From an uncultured Eggerthella sp. (GTDB lineage: Bacteria > Actinomycetota > Coriobacteriia > Coriobacteriales > Eggerthellaceae), in assembly GCA_902464295.1 (NCBI GenBank), contig CABQIW010000044.1, positions 1 through 12,473 of the forward strand: a stretch of 12,473 nt of DNA, written 5' to 3'. The notes under the pieces are model-generated. The model ran no database searches, was not told where the DNA came from, and saw only the letters and a list, made by a program, of their open reading frames with translations. The translations under genes were made by a program, and so were the position numbers. This document shows, in pieces, positions 7,525 to 12,473 of this stretch (positions within the stretch are counted from its first letter, which is position 1; each line of letters starts with the position of its first letter).

Positions 7525-8514
7525 CTAGGCTTTCAGCTTCTTCACTTCCTCGACCATGAGCGGCACCGCCTCGAACAAGTCGGCTACGATGCCATAGTCG
7601 GCAATGCGGAAGATGTCCGCTTCCGGATCGTTGTTGATAGCCACGATGCAGCGCGACTGGCCCATGCCCGCCTGATGCTGGATCGAGCCCGAAATACCGC
7701 AGGCGATATAGAGCTGCGGCGCAACGATCTTGCCCGTCTGCCCTACCTGGAACTGCTTGTCCATCCAGCCTTGCTCGACCGCCACGCGCGAGGCTCCGAT
7801 CGCGGCACCCAGTTCGTCTGCAAGCGGTGCGAGCACATTGGCGAACCCTTCGGGGCCATTCACTCCACGACCACCCGAAACGATGAACTCCGCATCGCGC
7901 AGATCCACACGCTCGGATGCCACGCGCAAAACGTCTTTCACCAGCTGGCGAACATCGCCAAAGCCTTCTGGCGCTTCACGCACAATGGTTGCGCTGCGTG
8001 ATTCGTCCGCATCAGCGATCGCGAACGCCTTGGGGCGAAGGGTTACCAGGTTGAGCTCATCGTTGTTGGAAAAGACGCAGTTTTCCAAGATCTTGCCCGA
8101 ATACGGCGAACGCACATATACGGGCTCCGCGCCCTTATCTTCGATCGCGACAATCTCGGAGATGAGACCAGCATCGCAGCGCTCAGCGATGAGCGGCGCC
8201 AGATCCTGTCCGGTCGATGATGCGGTGAACATGATAAGGCCCGGCTCGTGCGCTTTGATGAGAGCTTCAAGTGCTGCTGCATACGCATCGGGCGTGTAAT
8301 TCGCAAGTGCTGGATCGTCGACTACGAGCACCTGGCCAGCGCCATACTGTCCCAACGCAGAAAGCGCCGCCTCATCAACGCCGCTTCCGAACACCACTGC
8401 TGCAACGGATACGCCCTGAGCATCGGCCAAACGGCGCGCTTCGCTCACGGCCTCGTAGGTAACCTTGTCCATCGCTCCATTGCTATATTCTGCAAATACC
8501 CAAATGGCTGCCAT
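7525..8514 (-). CDS. etfA: Electron transfer flavoprotein subunit alpha (canonical type)
   Basis: Forms a heterodimer with EtfB and carries FAD that accepts or donates electrons to acyl-CoA dehydrogenases. The 329 aa length is normal. The N-terminal domain begins AIWVFAEYSNG and contains GQDLAPLIAERCDAGLISE. The C-terminal FAD domain is well conserved: ASRVAVEQGW with Arg243, VGQTGKIVAP at 257-266, LYIACGISGSIQH ending at His280, and ADYGIVADL at 305-313. One small change is Asp300 where Pro is common (usual API). Its start ATG is preceded by GGAGG beginning a few bases after the etfB stop; the gap is only 15 nt, implying translational coupling with etfB. Sequence features are clearly those of the standard EtfA family and differ from the FixB-like protein encoded upstream in the same operon. 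Confidence 0.96.
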   Translation of the reverse strand: MAAIWVFAEYSNGAMDKVTYEAVSEARRLADAQGVSVAAVVFGSGVDEAALSALGQYGAGQVLVVDDPALANYTPDAYAAALEALIKAHEPGLIMFTASSTGQDLAPLIAERCDAGLISEIVAIEDKGAEPVYVRSPYSGKILENCVFSNNDELNLVTLRPKAFAIADADESRSATIVREAPEGFGDVRQLVKDVLRVASERVDLRDAEFIVSGGRGVNGPEGFANVLAPLADELGAAIGASRVAVEQGWMDKQFQVGQTGKIVAPQLYIACGISGSIQHQAGMGQSRCIVAINNDPEADIFRIADYGIVADLFEAVPLMVEEVKKLKA

Positions 8515-8529
8515 GTTTTCCCTCCTGCC

Positions 8530-9312
8530 TTAGAGCACGTTCGCTTCGTTGGCCAACAGTTGTGCCGTTTCTGCCACCGCATCGGGCGCGTCACCCTCGA
8601 TGATGCGACCACCTGCACGTTCTGGCTTGAGCGCATAGGACTGCACGCTCGTTTTCGCGATGGCAGGACCAACCTGATCAGGCGAGATGCCAAGCGCGGC
8701 AAGATCTTTCGTGTCGATCGGCTTCTTCTTCGACTGCATGATGTCACGCACGGTCGGGTAGCGTGGCTCAGCCAACCCCTGCTGGGCGGTGAACAGAGCT
8801 GGCAGCTCAACCGACACTTGCTCAACGCCATCGGCAAGCTCATGGTCAGCCAGCGCCACGTCTCCTTCGACTTCAAGACCCGTGATCCAACCGACCTGCG
8901 GAAGTCCCATGATCGAAGCAACGCGCGGCAACGTTTGCGCACGCGAGGTGTCGCCCGACTTATAGCCGCCCAAGATGATGTCGGGCTGCTCTTCGCTAAG
9001 CACGGCCGCGAGCACGCGCGCCTTAGCCTGGGGATTGGTCGTGTCGATCGCTTCGTCATCGATAAGGATCGCGCGATCAGCCCCCATCGCGAGCGCATGA
9101 CGAATAGCGGGCAACTCATATTGCGAACCCACCGTAACAAGGATCACTTCGCCCCCGTTTTGTTCCTTGAGCTGAACCGCTTTCTCGACCGCGAACTCCG
9201 CATAGGGATCGATGATGAGCGCAGCGCCTTCGGTGGATACTTCCCCATCACTACCGAGCGTGATGAGCGCTTCGGTGTCGATGGACTGCTTCACGCATAC
9301 TGCTATCTTCAC
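8530..9312 (-). CDS. etfB: Electron transfer flavoprotein subunit beta (canonical type)
   Basis: Partner of EtfA; usually binds AMP or a second flavin and docks onto the dehydrogenase. The 260 aa length fits the family. It starts MKIAVCVKQ, has the IDPYAEFAVEKAV motif at 34-46, and the nucleotide-binding GGYKSGDTSRAQ at 115-126. The segment GLAEPRYPTVRDIMQSKKK (179-197) corresponds to the ETF-beta recognition loop; Leu180 aligns with the human leucine that anchors in the dehydrogenase pocket. The start is GTG, supported by AAGGAG 7 nt upstream. It lies 36 nt after the dehydrogenase gene and 15 nt before etfA. Whether this pair can bifurcate electrons cannot be decided from the motifs seen here. 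Confidence 0.95.
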   Translation of the reverse strand: MKIAVCVKQSIDTEALITLGSDGEVSTEGAALIIDPYAEFAVEKAVQLKEQNGGEVILVTVGSQYELPAIRHALAMGADRAILIDDEAIDTTNPQAKARVLAAVLSEEQPDIILGGYKSGDTSRAQTLPRVASIMGLPQVGWITGLEVEGDVALADHELADGVEQVSVELPALFTAQQGLAEPRYPTVRDIMQSKKKPIDTKDLAALGISPDQVGPAIAKTSVQSYALKPERAGGRIIEGDAPDAVAETAQLLANEANVL

Positions 9313-9319
9313 GCGTTAA

Positions 9320-9325
9320 CTCCTT
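9320..9325 (-). promoter_or_regulatory. Ribosome binding site fixing the GTG start of etfB
   Basis: The minus strand reads AAGGAG here, with 7 nt to the GTG at 9312. No in-frame ATG is better placed, and the protein N-terminus produced (MKIAVCVKQ) matches the family start. Confidence 0.8.
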
Positions 9326-9348
9326 CTCTTTTTTGCTGGACAGGCGTC

Positions 9349-10494
9349 CTAGAGCGCATACGTTTTCTTCACTTCATCAGCGATGATCTTGCGCTGGATC
9401 TGATTCGTGCCGCCGATGATGGTGAACGCCTTCGCATCACGGTAATAGCGCTCGACCGGGTATTCCTTGCAGAACCCATAGCCGCCATGGATCTGCACCG
9501 CATCGGTTGCTGCCGCTTGAGCTGCTTCGGTGCAGTAGACCTTTGCCGCGGCCACGCGCTCCTTCACATCGCGCGCATTGGTGACGAATGCTTCGATCGC
9601 GTCATCAAGGATGCCCTCCGAAGCTGCCGCAGCAATACGCATGTCTGCAAGCTTGAATGAAACGCCCTCAAAATCGATGACCGCCTGACCGAATTGCTTG
9701 CGGGAATTGGCATACGTTCCCGAAGCGATGAGGCTCGCGCGCGTGATGCCGAGCGCGGTGGCTGCAAGCGCGATACGCCCGCGGTTGAGCGCATGGAACG
9801 AGATCTGGGCACCGTGCCCCACTTCACCGATAAGCGCGTCGGCTGCCACCTCGACCTTGTCGAAGAAGATCGGGCACGTGGGAGAACCATGCAATCCGAG
9901 CTTCTGCTCATGCGCGCTGATCACCACCCGTTCATCGTGCGCATCAACGATGAACGCGCTCGGCTTCTTCTCGCCGTCCACTTCAACATTGGCGAACACA
10001 CAGAAGTAATCTGCCACTGCCGCGTTCGAGATGAACATCTTGTTCCCGCTGATCACATAGCCGTTGTCGGTCGGCTTCGCACTCGTGGTGAGCGAGAAAA
10101 CATCCGAGCCCGCATTGGGCTCCGTGAGCGCAAAGCTGATCTTCTTCTCCCCTGCGATGATCTCGGGCAGATAGGTGTTCTTCTGTTCATCGGTTCCGTA
10201 GGTCATGATCGCATCTGCGCCAATTGCAGCGACGAACAACATGAGCGCCACGGCGGGAGACTCCTGCGCCAAACGCGCCACGCATGCTGCCCAGCAATTC
10301 ACGCTCACGGCGAACCCGCCTTGCTCTTCAGGCATGGCAAGACCGAAAAGACCCTGTTCAGCAAGGAGATCATAGATGTCTTGCGGGAATTCATCCGCTT
10401 CATCGATCTCTGCCGCACGATCAGCGATAACATCGGTGCACACACTGTCCACCATCGAAAGGATCATGCGCTCTTCTTCTTGCAGCTGATACAT
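9349..10494 (-). CDS. Acyl-CoA dehydrogenase family protein lacking the usual catalytic glutamate
   Basis: A 381 aa FAD-dependent enzyme of the acyl-CoA dehydrogenase fold, expected to interconvert an acyl-CoA and its 2,3-enoyl-CoA with ETF as electron partner. Family signature 1 is present (FALTEPNAGSDV, 121-132), as is signature 2 (QIHGGYGFCKEYPVERYYRDAK region, 334-355), RKQFGQ at 265-270 and the C-terminal GGTNQIQR at 361-368. The base normally found in the YEGT motif is Gly361, and the alternative glutamate of isovaleryl-CoA and long-chain dehydrogenases aligns with Gly239 (NRGR). So neither known catalytic position holds an acid. The rest of the fold is well kept, with no frameshift, so this is not a pseudogene. 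It lies between the FixAB-like and EtfBA gene pairs. Substrate unknown. The start was placed at ATG 10494 by its Shine-Dalgarno. Confidence 0.93.
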   Translation of the reverse strand: MYQLQEEERMILSMVDSVCTDVIADRAAEIDEADEFPQDIYDLLAEQGLFGLAMPEEQGGFAVSVNCWAACVARLAQESPAVALMLFVAAIGADAIMTYGTDEQKNTYLPEIIAGEKKISFALTEPNAGSDVFSLTTSAKPTDNGYVISGNKMFISNAAVADYFCVFANVEVDGEKKPSAFIVDAHDERVVISAHEQKLGLHGSPTCPIFFDKVEVAADALIGEVGHGAQISFHALNRGRIALAATALGITRASLIASGTYANSRKQFGQAVIDFEGVSFKLADMRIAAAASEGILDDAIEAFVTNARDVKERVAAAKVYCTEAAQAAATDAVQIHGGYGFCKEYPVERYYRDAKAFTIIGGTNQIQRKIIADEVKKTYAL

Positions 10495-10500
10495 CAAAAA

Positions 10501-10506
10501 CTCCTT
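10501..10506 (-). promoter_or_regulatory. Ribosome binding site deciding the acyl-CoA dehydrogenase start
   Basis: AAGGAG on the minus strand is 6 nt from ATG 10494 but only 3 nt from the adjacent in-frame TTG at 10497. The ATG is therefore the likelier start, giving an N-terminus of MYQLQEEER. Confidence 0.75.
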
Positions 10507-10516
10507 CGTGCGATTT

Positions 10517-11431
10517 TTACTTGAGGGGATGAGCCTTGAAATACTCGATCATGCGCGGGACCACCGTATAGAGATCGCCCTTGCTGCCATAATCTGAATG
10601 CTCGAAAATGAGCGCGTAGGGATCGGTATTCACGCACATGATGGTGGTGGCGCCGTCGCAGGCGACCATGTGCTGCGCTTGCCCGGAAATGCCGAGGGTG
10701 AGGTAGAGATCGGGCACCACCGTGCTGCCCGATATTCCCACGAGCGCCTCTTTGGGAAGCCAGCTCTCCGCTTCGTAGATCGAGCGCGAGCAACCCAATT
10801 CGGCATCGATCAGGCTGCAGAGTTCGCGCACCATCTCAAGATCCTTCTCCTCCTTGATGCCGCGCCCGACGCTCACGATGCGCTTCGCGCTCGGCAAGTC
10901 GACATCGCCCTTTACGCGCGGGCCGACCGAATCGAGCTTCACTTCATAAGCAGGCTCGATGAAGGGAAGCTCTGCCTCTGCGTTCTCACCGCTTGGCTCA
11001 GCATCAGGGAACGTTGCGGGGCGCACAAAATAGAACGAGGTCGTGTCATCTGCGCCTTTGTACTTGCGGTTCGCCAGGCCACCGAAATACATCGTACTTG
11101 AGTCCTTGGCACTGGGAAGAGCGGTCACATTCGAAATCACGCTTCCTCCCACGCGCGCTGCCACTCGTCCAAGCAGAAGCTGGATGCGTCGCGAAGATTC
11201 CGCGAACACCGCTGCTGGCTTCTCCTTCTCGATAAGGTCGACCAGGGCAAGGTACGAATCTTCCATCATGCAGCCTTCAGGCACCTCGAGGCGATAGACC
11301 GTTTCGGCAACCCCAGGAGCTACGCTTGTGGTAGGAAGCGCGATAAGATCGACTTCATCAGCGAATTGACGAGCGCCAGCACACAGCTCGACAACCGGCT
11401 GTTCGCGTTCTGCGATAACAAAGATCTTCAT
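10517..11431 (-). CDS. fixB: FixB-like electron transfer flavoprotein alpha subunit
   Basis: A 304 aa ETF-alpha paralogue that should pair with the FixA-like protein encoded immediately upstream. It resembles E. coli FixB/YdiR rather than housekeeping EtfA: RIVSVGRGIKEEKDLEM at 184-200, ELGCSRSIYEAESW at 211-224, LYLTLGISGQAQHMV at 242-256, SDYGSKGDL at 279-287. The canonical VGQTGK is replaced by VGISGS (231-236), as in FixB proteins (VGIS). Compared with E. coli FixB it also has ALIF where APIF is usual (273-276) and SDYG in place of ADYG, so the flavin pocket is somewhat altered; GISGQ and His254 remain, so FAD binding is still expected. ATG lies 5 nt after the fixA stop, with a G-rich GAGGGGG inside the end of fixA as likely Shine-Dalgarno. 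No fixC or fixX follows. The symbol denotes family resemblance; involvement in carnitine metabolism or nitrogen fixation is not implied. Confidence 0.9.
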   Translation of the reverse strand: MKIFVIAEREQPVVELCAGARQFADEVDLIALPTTSVAPGVAETVYRLEVPEGCMMEDSYLALVDLIEKEKPAAVFAESSRRIQLLLGRVAARVGGSVISNVTALPSAKDSSTMYFGGLANRKYKGADDTTSFYFVRPATFPDAEPSGENAEAELPFIEPAYEVKLDSVGPRVKGDVDLPSAKRIVSVGRGIKEEKDLEMVRELCSLIDAELGCSRSIYEAESWLPKEALVGISGSTVVPDLYLTLGISGQAQHMVACDGATTIMCVNTDPYALIFEHSDYGSKGDLYTVVPRMIEYFKAHPLK

Positions 11432-11436
11432 AGCGC

Positions 11437-12222
11437 TTACGCCCCCTCGGTAGTCAGATATGTATGAACTTGCTCGATGAATTCATCGATGCCTTCATCG
11501 GTCGCTTCGAAGAACACCATCTTGCGTGGTGTTGGTTCAGGCACTTTCGTCTCAACGACTTCGTAGTTCGCTGGAGGAAGTTCAAGACCGATATCTTCCA
11601 AAGTTAGTTCATGAACAGGCTTGCGACCTGCACTCATGATATCCGCCACCTTGCAGGTGCGCGGTTGCGCCATGTCGGAAAGCACCGAAAGCACCGCAGG
11701 GGTCTGCATCTCGATGCGCTCGATCTCTTCATCAAGCTCGCGCGTTACCTTGATCGTGTCGCCTTCGGCAGTAAAGTCGATCACCGCATTCACATTAGGA
11801 ATGCCCAGTATCTCGCCCAGCTGAATGCCCATCTGATGAGCGTAAATATCGGCCGATCCATCACCGCAGATAATAAGATCGATGTTGCCGATATGCTTGA
11901 TGGCTGCCGCGACCGCTTGCGCTGTTTGATGGGTTTCAGCGTCTTCGAGTGCATCGTCCATCACCAAATAGACCTCGCTTGCGCCACGCGCTGCCACATT
12001 CTTACGCATGGTCGTATCGTGGATCTTCGTATCGCCTACTGTAAGCGCAATAAGCGAATGTTCGCCATTCGACCCCTCAACGAACTGCGCCGCCGCTTCG
12101 ATAGCGTTCAGGTCATAGAGGGAAACGATATGCGGAACCGCCTGATAATCAAGCGTTTTGTCGGAATTAGTTCGAATAGCGACATCGTCATAAACGGACT
12201 TGAAACAAACAACGACGTTCAT
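11437..12222 (-). CDS. fixA: FixA-like electron transfer flavoprotein beta subunit
   Basis: A 261 aa ETF-beta paralogue, first gene of the operon. It shows the FixA pattern known from E. coli: YDLNAIEAA at 36-44, RKNVAARG at 73-80, the nucleotide-binding CGDGSADIYAHQ at 119-130, GEILGIPNVN at 136-145, and a recognition-loop-like DMAQPRTCKVADIM at 183-196 followed by AGRKPV. These differ clearly from the EtfB encoded downstream (GGYKSGDTS, LAEPRYPT). The start ATG is preceded by AAGGAG with 4 nt spacing. The gene ends 5 nt before fixB, so the two are probably translated together. In E. coli and diazotrophs FixAB work with FixCX; here the only membrane partner in the window is the EMO-like protein. 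Bifurcation is possible but not shown. Confidence 0.92.
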   Translation of the reverse strand: MNVVVCFKSVYDDVAIRTNSDKTLDYQAVPHIVSLYDLNAIEAAAQFVEGSNGEHSLIALTVGDTKIHDTTMRKNVAARGASEVYLVMDDALEDAETHQTAQAVAAAIKHIGNIDLIICGDGSADIYAHQMGIQLGEILGIPNVNAVIDFTAEGDTIKVTRELDEEIERIEMQTPAVLSVLSDMAQPRTCKVADIMSAGRKPVHELTLEDIGLELPPANYEVVETKVPEPTPRKMVFFEATDEGIDEFIEQVHTYLTTEGA

Positions 12223-12240
12223 CTATCTCCTTACAACTCT

Positions 12241-12271
12241 AGGTGACAAACTACCCGGTCGTTCGCCACCT
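12241..12271. repeat. REP-like palindrome, copy 1
   Basis: Arms AGGTGACAAA (12241-12250) and TTCGCCACCT (12262-12271) pair with 8 of 10 matches; the two mismatches become G-U pairs in minus-strand RNA. The core between them is CTACCCGGTCG. It ends about 18 nt before the fixA ATG region. A T6 run follows on the plus strand, but no plus-strand gene exists to terminate. Confidence 0.7.
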
Positions 12272-12284
12272 TTTTTGCTCGATC

Positions 12285-12317
12285 AGGATGACAAACTACC
12301 CGGACATTTGTCACCTT
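12285..12317. repeat. REP-like palindrome, copy 2
   Basis: Left arm ends GATGACAAA (to 12295) and the right arm begins TTTGTCACC (from 12307). They flank the core CTACCCGGACA, nearly identical to copy 1 and in the same orientation. Copy centres are about 45 nt apart. Confidence 0.7.
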
Positions 12318-12352
12318 GTCTCAAACTCTGCGGCATCCCCTAATCTCAGCTA

Positions 12353-12384
12353 AGGTGACAAAAGACCGGGTAGATTTGTCATCT
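12353..12384. repeat. REP-like palindrome, copy 3 (inverted)
   Basis: Arms AGGTGACAAA (12353-12362) and TTTGTCATCT (12375-12384) match at 9 of 10 positions. The core reads AGACCGGGTAGA, the reverse complement of the cores in copies 1 and 2, so copies 2 and 3 form a head-to-head pair with about 35 nt between them, as in BIME-type REP clusters. Confidence 0.7.
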
Positions 12385-12473
12385 GTCATCCTGTGAGTTT
12401 TCGTTGCCAAAAGGGGCGCAGCCTGTGGGGTGGTTGGACGACTCTGAGTCCGCACTCTTACATAGTAATATGT

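Noticed and set aside
8248..9660. A 470-codon open frame on the plus strand across etfA, etfB and the dehydrogenase
   Set aside because: It runs opposite three well-recognised genes, its translation has no family features, and long antisense frames are expected where G/C-rich third positions suppress stops.
10495..10497. TTG codon as start of the acyl-CoA dehydrogenase
   Set aside because: It would be only 3 nt from the AAGGAG; the adjacent ATG has normal 6 nt spacing.
12241..12276. Hairpin followed by TTTTTT on the plus strand, looking like a rho-independent terminator
   Set aside because: No gene is read in that direction, the plus-strand stem has two A-C mismatches, and the same palindrome recurs twice without a T-run. 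A repeat element explains it better.
12223..12473. Sigma-70 promoter for the operon, using TTGAGA, TTGTCA or TTGGCA on the minus strand as -35
   Set aside because: None has a reasonable -10 hexamer at 16-19 nt, so no promoter was annotated here.

Overview
The window shows a compact stretch of an anaerobic bacterial chromosome with every gene on the minus strand, so transcription runs from the right edge to the left. GC content is moderately high, with G/C favoured in third codon positions. Nine protein genes are supported, and no RNA genes, CRISPR arrays or transposase genes were seen. The gene content suggests an anaerobic, menaquinone-using Gram-positive, most plausibly a member of the Coriobacteriia (Eggerthellaceae type). 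The main reasons are stacked ETF and acyl-CoA dehydrogenase genes with an HdrD-like membrane Fe-S protein, and a secreted coiled-coil plus double-psi-barrel wall protein. This placement is inference from gene content and composition only.

Right to left, 12222 to 5423 is a probable six-gene operon: FixA-like ETF subunit, FixB-like ETF subunit, acyl-CoA dehydrogenase family protein, EtfB, EtfA, and a membrane-anchored Fe-S oxidoreductase of the ETF:(methyl)menaquinone oxidoreductase (EMO, HdrD/CCG-domain) type. Gaps are 5 to 86 nt and each gene except possibly the FixB gene has a clear Shine-Dalgarno sequence. Together they describe a route for electrons between an acyl-CoA/enoyl-CoA couple, flavoproteins and the quinone pool. 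The direction (oxidation of an acyl-CoA, or reduction of an enoyl-CoA as electron acceptor) cannot be read from the sequence. Unusual points are two different ETF pairs around one dehydrogenase, a dehydrogenase lacking the catalytic glutamate at both known positions, and FixAB without FixC or FixX.

Left of the operon are three separately spaced genes: an IMP dehydrogenase (guaB) with a consensus -10 box upstream, a secreted coiled-coil/RlpA-like protein, and leucyl-tRNA synthetase (leuS) with its own consensus -10 box. The IMP dehydrogenase is of a distinctive type that closely resembles the enzyme of the protozoan Tritrichomonas foetus, down to residue numbering of the active site.

The right end (12223-12473) has no gene. 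It holds three copies of an imperfect palindrome with TGACAAA/TTTGTCA arms and a CTACCCGG core, resembling a REP-type (repetitive extragenic palindrome) cluster directly upstream of the operon. No convincing operon promoter was found in this stretch; it may lie beyond the window.
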